Origin: JAEXOD01 sp964652025
GTDB lineage: Bacteria; Bacteroidota; Ignavibacteria; Ignavibacteriales; Melioribacteraceae
Direction of reading: 5' to 3'
Length of the DNA: 64,000 bases
Assembly: GCA_964652025.1 (NCBI GenBank)
Contig: CAZYZX010000005.1
Location: forward strand, 62,001-126,000
This document shows, in pieces, positions 37,756-45,621 of this stretch. Under the pieces are notes generated by a model. It made no database searches and was not told the DNA's origin. It was given only the letters and a program-made list of their open reading frames with translations. Position numbers and translations under genes: made by a program. The stretch's first letter is position 1. The number at the start of each line of letters is the position of its first letter.

Positions 37756-39447
37756 ATGAAACAAAGTAAAGCGTTTATACCAACATTAAAAGAAGTACCT
37801 GCAGATGCAGTAATTCCAAGCCATATTTTAATGTTAAGAAGTGGAATGGTAAGAATGTTAAGTGCTGGGATATATTCTTTTTTACCATATGGTTATATGG
37901 TATTAAAAAAGATTATTGAGATAATACGAGAAGAGATGGATGCAATAGGTGGTCAAGAATTCCATTTACCAGCATTAAACCCCAAAGAGATATGGGAACA
38001 AACTGGACGAGTAGAAGCTTTTGGCGATACAATGTTTCATGTAAAAAATAGGGATTATGTATTAGCCCCAACTCATGAAGAAATAATGACACATCATGCA
38101 GCAGGTGTGTTAAAAAGCCATAAAGAGATGCCACAAATTTGGTATCAAATACAAACAAAATTTAGGAACGAAGCGAGACCAAGAAGTGGAGTTATAAGAG
38201 GAAGACAATTTTTAATGAAAGATTCTTATTCATTTGATACTACATTTGAAAATTTAGATAAATCTTACGAATTGCATGATAAAGCATATAGAAGAATTTT
38301 TGAAAGATGTGGGATTAACTTTTTTGTAGTAGGTGCTAGTAGTGGAGCAATGGGTGGAAGCAAGTCTGAAGAATTTATGGTAAAAAGTGATGCGGGCGAA
38401 GATACTGTAGCTTATTGCGAGCACTGTGGCTATGCTGCAAATGTAGAGGTGGCAAATTCAATTGTTGAACCAGCAAAGCACCATGCAGAAAGTAAAGAAA
38501 TTTACGAAATACATACACCGAATGTAAAATCTATAGATGAGCTTTGCGAATTTTTAGGTATAGAAGAGACTGAGACCGCAAAATCACGCGTCTATATGGT
38601 AAATAATCAAACCCCAGTGCTTGTTTTAATGAATGGGAATGATGAAGTTAACGAAACAAAATTACCTTCTATATTAGGTGGCGACGTTCGTCCGTGTCAT
38701 CCAGATGAACTAAAAGAAATTAGTGGTGCAGATGCAGGTAGTATTGGTCCTGTTGGATTTAAGTATAAAATTATAGCAGATAATAGGTTAAAAGGTGCTA
38801 ATAATTTATATAGTGGTGCAAATAAAAATGATTACCATATTGGAGGTATAGATTTAGAGCGCGATGTTCCTAATATTACATATCACGATTTACGCATAGT
38901 TAAAAGTGGAGAAACTTGTGTAAGATGCGGAAATAAATTAGACGTTTTTAAGGCAATTGAATTAGGACATATATTTAAGCTTGGAACAAAATATAGCGAA
39001 GCACTAAATGCAAATTATTTAGATGAAAATATGCAATCTCATCCTATTGTAATGGGTAGCTATGGCATAGGTTGTGAACGAGTTTTAGCATGTTACATTG
39101 AGCAACACAACGATGAAAATGGTATAATTTTTAATAAAGCTTTAGCACCTTTCCATGTTCATCTTATCGGTCTTAATATGAAAAAAGATGTTGTAATTGA
39201 AACATGCGAAAACATATATAATAAATTTAATAGCTTAAAAGTGCCTGTTTTATTTGATGATAGAAATAACGTACAAGCAGGTGTAAAGTTTAAAGATGCA
39301 GATTTATTAGGTACACCAATTCAGATTATAGTTAGTGAAAAAGGTTTAGCTGAAAATAACGTTGAAGTTAAGTTAAGAGCCACAGGTGAAAGATTTAAAG
39401 TAAACTTGGACGAGCTTTTTGATAAAGTAAATGACTTATTAAAGTAA
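37756..39447 (+). CDS. proS: prolyl-tRNA synthetase
   Basis: 563 residues, bacterial-type ProRS. Class II motif 1 region at MVLKKIIEIIREEMDAIG; motif 2 at KFRNEARPRSGVIRGRQFLMKDSYSFD; a YbaK-like editing insertion (~230-390); then motif 3 GSYGIGCERVL and a C-terminal anticodon-binding domain (HLIGLN...IQIIVSEKG). It charges tRNA-Pro and clears mischarged Ala. AGAGAAAAG lies before the ATG. Full length for the family, with a terminator after it. Confidence 0.97.
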   Translation: MKQSKAFIPTLKEVPADAVIPSHILMLRSGMVRMLSAGIYSFLPYGYMVLKKIIEIIREEMDAIGGQEFHLPALNPKEIWEQTGRVEAFGDTMFHVKNRDYVLAPTHEEIMTHHAAGVLKSHKEMPQIWYQIQTKFRNEARPRSGVIRGRQFLMKDSYSFDTTFENLDKSYELHDKAYRRIFERCGINFFVVGASSGAMGGSKSEEFMVKSDAGEDTVAYCEHCGYAANVEVANSIVEPAKHHAESKEIYEIHTPNVKSIDELCEFLGIEETETAKSRVYMVNNQTPVLVLMNGNDEVNETKLPSILGGDVRPCHPDELKEISGADAGSIGPVGFKYKIIADNRLKGANNLYSGANKNDYHIGGIDLERDVPNITYHDLRIVKSGETCVRCGNKLDVFKAIELGHIFKLGTKYSEALNANYLDENMQSHPIVMGSYGIGCERVLACYIEQHNDENGIIFNKALAPFHVHLIGLNMKKDVVIETCENIYNKFNSLKVPVLFDDRNNVQAGVKFKDADLLGTPIQIIVSEKGLAENNVEVKLRATGERFKVNLDELFDKVNDLLK

Positions 39448-39453
39448 TAAATT

Positions 39454-39482
39454 ATGCCCCTATTATAAAATAATAGGGGTAT
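39454..39482 (+). terminator. terminator after proS
   Basis: ATGCCCCTATTAT and ATAATAGGGGTAT form a long stem with a short A-rich loop, followed by a TTTTATTTT tract. rsmI begins 15 bases later. Confidence 0.75.
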
Positions 39483-39496
39483 TTTATTTTAAAAAA

Positions 39497-40183
39497 ATGA
39501 TGAAAGAAAAATTTGGCAAATTATATTTAGTATCTACTCCTATTGGAAATTATGATGATATTACAATAAGAGCATTAAATATACTAAAGGAAGTAGACTT
39601 TATAATTTGTGAGGAATATAAAGAAGCGAGTAAATTGCTTAATAAATTGCAAATTAAAAAAGAATTATTTGCACTAAACGAGCATAATGAAAAGGATGTT
39701 GTATCTGATTTAATTGTTAAGTTTATTGAAGGGAAAAATGCGGCACTTATATCGGATTGTGGAACTCCAGTTTTTTCGGATCCAGGTTTAAAGTTAGTGG
39801 ATAATTGCATTAGTACAGGTATTAAAATCGTTCCTGTACCGGGTGCTAATTCTATTTTACCAGCATTAATAGGCAGTGGGTTTGATATAGATAAATTTTA
39901 TTTTTATGGTTGGCTTTCTCCCAAAAAAGATATTAGAAAATTTGAATTAAAAAAATTAAAAAACTTTAAAGAGTTATTAGTTATTTTAGATACCCCTTAT
40001 AGATTAACAAGTTTATTAAAAGACTGTTCAGAAATTTTAGGAGGGAACAAGCCAGCAGTAGTTGCTTATCAATTAACTTTACCAAACGAGCAATATATAA
40101 GAGGAAATTTAGACTTTTTAGCAAAAAAGGCAGAAAGTGAAAAGTTAAAAGGTGAGTTTGTTCTTATAATTAATAATCGCTAA
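39497..40183 (+). CDS. rsmI: 16S rRNA C1402 2'-O-methyltransferase
   Basis: 228 residues, tetrapyrrole-methylase fold. RsmI signatures LYLVSTPIGNYDDITIRAL, ALISDCGTPVFSDPG and VPVPGANSILPALIGSG are all present. It methylates the ribose of C1402 near the P site. The C-terminal ~30 residues of longer RsmI proteins are missing, which is common. Two adjacent ATGs begin the frame (39497, 39500). Confidence 0.93.
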   Translation: MMKEKFGKLYLVSTPIGNYDDITIRALNILKEVDFIICEEYKEASKLLNKLQIKKELFALNEHNEKDVVSDLIVKFIEGKNAALISDCGTPVFSDPGLKLVDNCISTGIKIVPVPGANSILPALIGSGFDIDKFYFYGWLSPKKDIRKFELKKLKNFKELLVILDTPYRLTSLLKDCSEILGGNKPAVVAYQLTLPNEQYIRGNLDFLAKKAESEKLKGEFVLIINNR

Positions 40184-40184
40184 A

Positions 40185-40376
40185 TTATTCTTTTCTTCTT
40201 TTTATTAAATCTAAAACTCTTAATTTTTCTTTATCATTCATTAAAGACCAGTTAGCGATTTCATCTATTGTTCTGTAACAACCTTTGCATAAGCCGGTTT
40301 TAAAATCTAACTCACATTGCTTAATACAAGGTGAATTTACATTATTTTCGTTTTTATTATTTTCTAATTTTTCCAT
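40185..40376 (-). CDS. DUF1289 small cysteine protein
   Basis: 63 residues. Four cysteines (C17, C21, C30, C33) in the DUF1289 arrangement PCIKQCELDFKTGLCKGCYRT, likely a metal or Fe-S site. Function of the family is not established. It is convergent with rsmI, one base apart, and four bases after the stop it meets the ABC permease gene on the same strand. Confidence 0.85.
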   Translation of the reverse strand: MEKLENNKNENNVNSPCIKQCELDFKTGLCKGCYRTIDEIANWSLMNDKEKLRVLDLIKRRKE

Positions 40377-40380
40377 AATT

Positions 40381-41619
40381 TTAATTTTTCATTCCTGTTG
40401 TAGCAATACCTGTCATTATATAGCGCTGTAAAAATATAAATAAAATTGTTATAGGAAGCATACTAATAACAGCACCAGCAAGCAATAAATGCCTATTATC
40501 AACGTATGGTGACCTAAAATACTCTAAACCAAGTTGAACCGTTCTTAGTTCCGGATCGTCTAAGTACATTAACGGTCCCATCATATCTTGCCAGGTAGCA
40601 ACGAAAGTAAAAATTCCAACTACTATTAAAACAGGTATTGAGTTAGGCAAAATTATTTTATAAAAAATTTTCAATCGTGAACAGCCATCAATTAAAGCGC
40701 TTTCATCTAACTCTTTTGGAAGTGTTAACATATATTGCCTTAATAAAAAGACGTTAAAAGCACCAGCTGTAAAATGGGGTACTATTAATGGTAAAAATGT
40801 ATTAATCCAACCTAAGTTTTTGTAAATAGCAAATAAAGGGATTAAAGTAATTTGAGCAGGCACCATTAAGGTAGCTAGAAGCAAAATAAACAAAAATTCT
40901 CTTCCTTTAAAGTTAAGTCTAGAAAAACCATAAGCTGCAAGTGAAGCTGTTAACACCTGCCCTATCACTGCTAAAATACTAATAATAAAACTGTTTTTTA
41001 GATAAGTTATAAATCCGGGGTCTTTTAATCCAGTAGAGGCATCCGGTCCGCGTAAAGTTTCAGTATAATTTTCCCACCTTGCATATAATTCATTTACGGG
41101 TTCATATTTTACGTTTTTATAGGTCTCAACTCCATTAAAAAACCCATTAATAAATTTAGGTACAAACAAAATTTCACTATTCTTATTATTATCTAAATAA
41201 ATTGTTCTTGCTAAAATTATAGCTTCCTTTTTATTATCGGATAAATAATATACGGGTAAATTATTAAAAGTAATTTGTTTATTTAAGTTTACTTTTTGTG
41301 TTAAACTATCTGCTAAAATTTCTACAAAATTAGTAGGGTTAAAATTATTATCTAATTTATAGTAAAAACTATTTGAAAAATTTAATTTAGATAATTTGAT
41401 ATAATATGAGTTGTTATATTTAAAAATATCCCTATTAAATAAAATACTTAAAGTAGTTGTTTTAGCTTTTGTTGGATAAAAAGTTGGTGGATTTGTATTC
41501 ATTGATTCTCTTGTTTTAAGTGAAGAGGAAACCACCCAATAAATAGGGAAAAATAAAATGCAAGAAATAATAAAAAGTATTAAGTATATAAATAATAATT
41601 TGATTTTAGAATTTTTCAT
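40381..41619 (-). CDS. MalG-type sugar ABC permease with a large extracytoplasmic insertion
   Basis: 412 residues. TM1 lies at ~8-30, and the conserved six-helix core starts at ~205 (GFITYLKNSFIIS), with the EAA loop LPKELDESALIDGCSRLKIFYKIILP that docks to the ATPase. Between ~50 and ~200 is an extra domain of about 130-150 residues not present in ordinary MalG/UgpE proteins; it is polar with short beta strands and should face the periplasm. It abuts the SBP-permease fusion gene (next stop codon immediately before its start), so the two form one importer. No ATPase gene is in the window. Confidence 0.88.
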   Translation of the reverse strand: MKNSKIKLLFIYLILFIISCILFFPIYWVVSSSLKTRESMNTNPPTFYPTKAKTTTLSILFNRDIFKYNNSYYIKLSKLNFSNSFYYKLDNNFNPTNFVEILADSLTQKVNLNKQITFNNLPVYYLSDNKKEAIILARTIYLDNNKNSEILFVPKFINGFFNGVETYKNVKYEPVNELYARWENYTETLRGPDASTGLKDPGFITYLKNSFIISILAVIGQVLTASLAAYGFSRLNFKGREFLFILLLATLMVPAQITLIPLFAIYKNLGWINTFLPLIVPHFTAGAFNVFLLRQYMLTLPKELDESALIDGCSRLKIFYKIILPNSIPVLIVVGIFTFVATWQDMMGPLMYLDDPELRTVQLGLEYFRSPYVDNRHLLLAGAVISMLPITILFIFLQRYIMTGIATTGMKN

Positions 41620-44016
41620 TTAGATATTATCCTCAACAAATTTTTTAGAAAATTTTATTTGAAAGTGAGTAATAATAAAAATTATTACAAATAATATAAT
41701 TGCATATGCGCAAGCTTTCCCCATTCTTAAGCTATTAAATGCCTCATCATAAATATTAACGGAATAAAATCTTAAAGAGTTAGAAGGGTCACCAATTCTA
41801 GCACTGCTTTCTGCAAAAAACAATGCGGGAGTAAAAACTTGGAATGCCCCAATTGTAGTAATAATTATAATAAAAAATATAACAGGATAAAGTGAAGGAA
41901 TAGTAATATAAAGAAATTTTTGTAAGAAACTTGCCCCATCTATATCAGCAGCTTCGTAAAGTGATTTTGGTATTTGTTTTATTGCTGCATAATAAATTAT
42001 CATCGAGCTTCCAATCCAAAAAATATTCATAAGAACAACTGTAATAAAAGCGTGTTGTGCATCTAACCAATTAATAGGATTTATGTTAAAAAATGATAAT
42101 AGGTAATTAATAACGCCATACTCTTTATTAAACATATTAACCCAAACTATAGCTATAGCTGCTCCAGTAAATAGGGAAGGGAAATAAAAAACAGCTTTAA
42201 AAAAATTAGCTCCCTTAATATCATAGGTCAATAATCCGGCAGTAAATAATCCTCCAATAACAGAAATAGGTACTACATAAATTACATATAATATCGTTCT
42301 TTCTAATCCAATTAAAAAATTGGTATCATTAAATAAATCTAAATAATTTAAAATACCAATCCATTTTGGGTCGCTTATTAAGTTCCACTCCGTAAAAGAT
42401 AAATATATAGCTGCCAAAATAGGACCTAATAAAAAGAGCACAAAGCCTAAAAGCCAAGGTGAAATAGCTATAAACCCATTAAAGTTATCTTTTTTATTAT
42501 TTAGTATAATTTTAGTATTATTCTTTTTTATAGATTTATAATAAAATACGCCAATAATAAAAAGAATTAAGACTAAAATAACAGGAGCAAAATAAGCCAC
42601 AAAAATGCTCGGTTTTTTAATTTTAACACGCTCAAAGGCATCTTTATAAGTTTTATCTAATTTAGGCAACTCATCTTTTAGTGTATTATAAATAAAAGAT
42701 TCCATTTTTTTTACAAAATTATTGTATTCGCTTTCTGGAATAGACCTATATTTAGATTTTAATTTATTTAATTCCTCATCATATTTTTTATCAAAAATTG
42801 CTTCGGTATTTAATCTCCAACTTTCTAAAATAGGAATAAGATAGCTGTTTGCGGTTATAATATTTGTGTTAGCTGTTTCCAAATCGTATAAAAAGGCTTC
42901 GCAATATTTAGCCCCATAATCGTTATTTATTAACCCATCTTTTGCAGCAATTAGTGCAGGTACTCCGCGTAATCTTTTCCCAATTATTAACTGAGGTTCA
43001 AAACTAGCTAAATATGAAATTAATTCCCAAGATTTATCTGGATTTTTAGACCCTGAATAAATAGCTAATGAATTAACATCTAAAATTAAAACGGGCTTAA
43101 TAACTCTTGGGAAAGGTGTAACGCCATAATCAATTTTATCAGTTGCAAGATTTCTTAAGATCCAAGGCCCATCGGTTGTCATACAATAATTATCGTTGTA
43201 AAGTAACGAGCTAACCGATACGTTACCGGTTCTTATAGTTGCATCACCCAGGTGGATTCTGTTTGCATATTGCCATCTGTATACTTCAAACATGGCATTA
43301 ATTAAACTATCATTATTTATTAGGTTTGTTTTAGTTGGATTAATGCTTTTATCAAAAACATTGGCTCCATACATCGTAAACATTGGTTCATCCCAGCCTA
43401 AACCGCCAACCATTCCATATTGTTTAATATTACCAGCTTCATCACGTAAAGTTAATTTTTTAGCTAAATCAATAAATTCTTGCCAGGAAAGATGTTTATT
43501 TGTTTTTGGGAATAATTCTTCTGCTATTCCGCTCTGTTTAAGTTTATCTCGCTTAAAAATTAATGCACGAGTTGGAATATCCATAGGGAATGTGTATTGT
43601 TTTCCTTTCCAATTACCAGCAGCAATACCAATTTTGTGGTAATCGTTTAAGTTAATATTGCTTCCCTTAATAAAGTTATCCAATGGTAAAATAGCACCTC
43701 TTTCTGCCCAAACTGCCATAACATTGCTATGTAACATCATTACATCTGGGGCAAGACCACTAGCAGCTTGCACTTGTAATTTTGTCCAGTATTGACCCCA
43801 AGGATAAACAGAAACTTCTACTTTTATATCTGGATATTTTTCAACAAATTTTAATAAAACTTGCTTTAAGTAATTAACTTCTCCAATTTCTCCGTATTGT
43901 GCTAATTTTATTAAAGTTTTATTTCCTTTATATTTATTGTTTTTTATAATTTCACCAGCAATAATTAAATTTATTGAAATGATAAAAAATATAATGCAAA
44001 AAAATAATTTTTTCAT
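41620..44016 (-). CDS. sugar-type ABC substrate-binding protein fused to MalF-type permease
   Basis: 798 residues. Residues ~1-20 form a signal peptide. Residues ~25-465 are a family 1 solute-binding protein (IKLAQYGEIGEVNYL, PDVMMLHSNV, YNDNYCMTTDGPW). A TM helix (~475-495) leads to a six-helix permease (512-798) with PWLLGFVLFLLGPI, FFKAVFYFPSLFTGAAIAI and the EAA loop IPKSLYEAADIDGASFLQKFLYITIP. Binding-protein and permease thus share one chain, so two binding domains would sit on the transporter only if it dimerises with itself; with MalG there is one. No separate binding protein or ATPase is present nearby. Confidence 0.9.
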   Translation of the reverse strand: MKKLFFCIIFFIISINLIIAGEIIKNNKYKGNKTLIKLAQYGEIGEVNYLKQVLLKFVEKYPDIKVEVSVYPWGQYWTKLQVQAASGLAPDVMMLHSNVMAVWAERGAILPLDNFIKGSNINLNDYHKIGIAAGNWKGKQYTFPMDIPTRALIFKRDKLKQSGIAEELFPKTNKHLSWQEFIDLAKKLTLRDEAGNIKQYGMVGGLGWDEPMFTMYGANVFDKSINPTKTNLINNDSLINAMFEVYRWQYANRIHLGDATIRTGNVSVSSLLYNDNYCMTTDGPWILRNLATDKIDYGVTPFPRVIKPVLILDVNSLAIYSGSKNPDKSWELISYLASFEPQLIIGKRLRGVPALIAAKDGLINNDYGAKYCEAFLYDLETANTNIITANSYLIPILESWRLNTEAIFDKKYDEELNKLKSKYRSIPESEYNNFVKKMESFIYNTLKDELPKLDKTYKDAFERVKIKKPSIFVAYFAPVILVLILFIIGVFYYKSIKKNNTKIILNNKKDNFNGFIAISPWLLGFVLFLLGPILAAIYLSFTEWNLISDPKWIGILNYLDLFNDTNFLIGLERTILYVIYVVPISVIGGLFTAGLLTYDIKGANFFKAVFYFPSLFTGAAIAIVWVNMFNKEYGVINYLLSFFNINPINWLDAQHAFITVVLMNIFWIGSSMIIYYAAIKQIPKSLYEAADIDGASFLQKFLYITIPSLYPVIFFIIIITTIGAFQVFTPALFFAESSARIGDPSNSLRFYSVNIYDEAFNSLRMGKACAYAIILFVIIFIITHFQIKFSKKFVEDNI

Positions 44017-44114
44017 AAAACCTTTTTAAATTTTATTTTGTTACTAAATAATATAATTATAATTTTTATTATATTAACAATAAAAGAACAGTACATTTTA
44101 TTTTGGAGGAAAAT

Positions 44115-44909
44115 GTGCAAACATTACAAAATCTTTTTTTAGTTTTTAGTTTGAAAGAAAATTTTTTTGGTATTAATGCTTTAGGCGTAAAAGAAATTAT
44201 AAAAATGCCAGAAATTACAAAAGTACCTAATTCCCCATTTGGAATTAGAGGCATGATTAAATTCAGAGAGCAAGTTATACCAATTTTTGATATGCGATTA
44301 AAGATGGGAATGGATAGTTTAATAGACGAGAATAAAAATTTAATTACTGAACTTCAAAAACGAGAGCAAGACCATAAGGATTATTTAGCAGATTTGGAAC
44401 ACTCATTATACAATGACCAGCCATTTAATAAAACGCTTAATCCAAGAGAATGTGCATTTGGAAAGTGGTATTACTCCTATAAAACAGAAAATTTAGTAAT
44501 TAAAAACACCTTAGAAGAGTTTGAACAGCCGCATAATCAATTTCATGAGTTAGCTAAAGAATTGATTGGATTACGAAACAGTGGGCAAAAAAAATTAATG
44601 TTAGAAAAACTAAATAGTGAAAAGGGGAAAAGATTATCTGTTTTGATAAATTTATTTAGTGAGCTATACAAACAAATACAAACTGAGACAAAAGAATTAG
44701 CAATTATTTTTGAAGTTGAAGATAGGTTAATAGGTTTTAGTGTAGATAAGGTGTTTAGAATTTTGAGTGTAGAAAGCAAAGATATTAAACCACTAGATGG
44801 TAACTTAAAAAACGATGCATTTGATGGCTTAATAGATTTTAATGATAAATTATGCGTTTTGATAAACAATAAAGTATTTGGGTCTGAAGTTATAAATCTT
44901 TTTAATTAA
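44115..44909 (+). CDS. CheW-like protein split by a chemoreceptor zinc-binding (CZB) domain
   Basis: 264 residues. The N-terminal half of CheW (FLVFSLKENFFGINALGVKEI; IRGMIKFREQVIPIFDMRL) ends at ~65 and the C-terminal half resumes at ~193 (LAIIFEVEDRLIGFSVDKVFRILSV). In between, ~75-185, lies a helical CZB domain with the zinc set H87, C113 in the hallmark CAFGKWY, H140 and H144. CZB domains bind zinc and can sense HOCl or zinc in chemoreceptors. The frame extends to a TTG at 44103, but GGAGG at 44105-44109 lies inside that extension and points to the GTG at 44115. Divergent from the ABC operon; a terminator follows. Confidence 0.9.
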   Translation: MQTLQNLFLVFSLKENFFGINALGVKEIIKMPEITKVPNSPFGIRGMIKFREQVIPIFDMRLKMGMDSLIDENKNLITELQKREQDHKDYLADLEHSLYNDQPFNKTLNPRECAFGKWYYSYKTENLVIKNTLEEFEQPHNQFHELAKELIGLRNSGQKKLMLEKLNSEKGKRLSVLINLFSELYKQIQTETKELAIIFEVEDRLIGFSVDKVFRILSVESKDIKPLDGNLKNDAFDGLIDFNDKLCVLINNKVFGSEVINLFN

Positions 44910-44917
44910 TTTAAAAT

Positions 44918-44950
44918 AAAAAACCCCCGCCTTAAGAGTAGGGGGTTTTT
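44918..44950. terminator. bidirectional terminator
   Basis: AAAAAACCCCC and GGGGGTTTTT arms around a 12-base loop, between convergent genes. Confidence 0.85.
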
Positions 44951-44965
44951 ATTAAATTTAATAGT

Positions 44966-45295
44966 TTATTTGGTCGATTTAGTGTCTTTTTTATGTTCTG
45001 TTTTGGTTTCTTTTTTTACAGGTTTACCAGATTTTAATTCATTAACTTCTTTCTTTACTTCTTCTTTTTTCGCGTTTACTTCTTTTTTCATTTTATCAGC
45101 TTTTTCTTCCATTTCTTTCTTTACTTCTTTACTTTCCTTTTCAGCTTTGTTCATTTCCTTTTCTACCTTTTGGGTTGTAGTTTCAACTTTTTTAATGTCT
45201 TTCTTTACTTGGTCTTTAACTTGAGCGTTAGTTGCCATAACACCAAAGGCAAAAATGAATATAACAATTGCTGCAAAAATTTTATTTGCTTTCAT
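44966..45295 (-). CDS. small exported Lys/Glu-rich coiled-coil protein
   Basis: 109 residues. Signal peptide (IFAAIVIFIFAFGVMATNAQ), then almost entirely heptad-like Lys/Glu/Val coiled coil (for example KKDIKKVETTTQKVEKEMNKAE), ending in a Lys-rich tail with no Cys. I do not recognise a family. AGGAG lies just upstream of the ATG. Such proteins may bind polymers or envelope components, but nothing shows this. The opposite-strand frame is a shadow. Confidence 0.7.
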   Translation of the reverse strand: MKANKIFAAIVIFIFAFGVMATNAQVKDQVKKDIKKVETTTQKVEKEMNKAEKESKEVKKEMEEKADKMKKEVNAKKEEVKKEVNELKSGKPVKKETKTEHKKDTKSTK

Positions 45296-45621
45296 TTTTA
45301 GTACTCCTAAAAAAATTATTTAGTTAGTTATATGTATTAATTTAATTTATAAAACCGTTAGCTAACAAGTTTTGTTTTTTTTGAAATAATTTTCTATAAA
45401 TTTGTTTATTTCACACACTTAAAGCTTAAAATGTTCCAAAAAAAATGATATTAACATTCTAAAATATTTATAAAACTATCTAAAAATGAATATACCTTAA
45501 AAAATTAAAAAAAATAAAATTAATTTGATTAATAGTGAAATTTTAACTAATTTGAAAAGTTAATGCAAAAAAGTTGCAATGTAATTTAATTTAAATGTAA
45601 TAATTTTTTTTATGAGGTTTT
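45296..45621. other. 326-bp intergenic region between divergent genes
   Basis: Very AT-rich, with no reading frame, RNA hairpin or repeat that I can support. It must contain promoters for the small coiled-coil gene and the C25 protease gene. TTGCAA at 45574-45579 and TGTAAT at 45596-45601, 16 bases apart, are a weak promoter candidate for the protease. Confidence 0.5.

Noticed and set aside
44970..45224. Plus-strand frame opposite the small coiled-coil gene
   Set aside because: Ser/Phe-rich shadow of a Lys/Glu-rich gene; the minus-strand frame has a signal peptide and SD.
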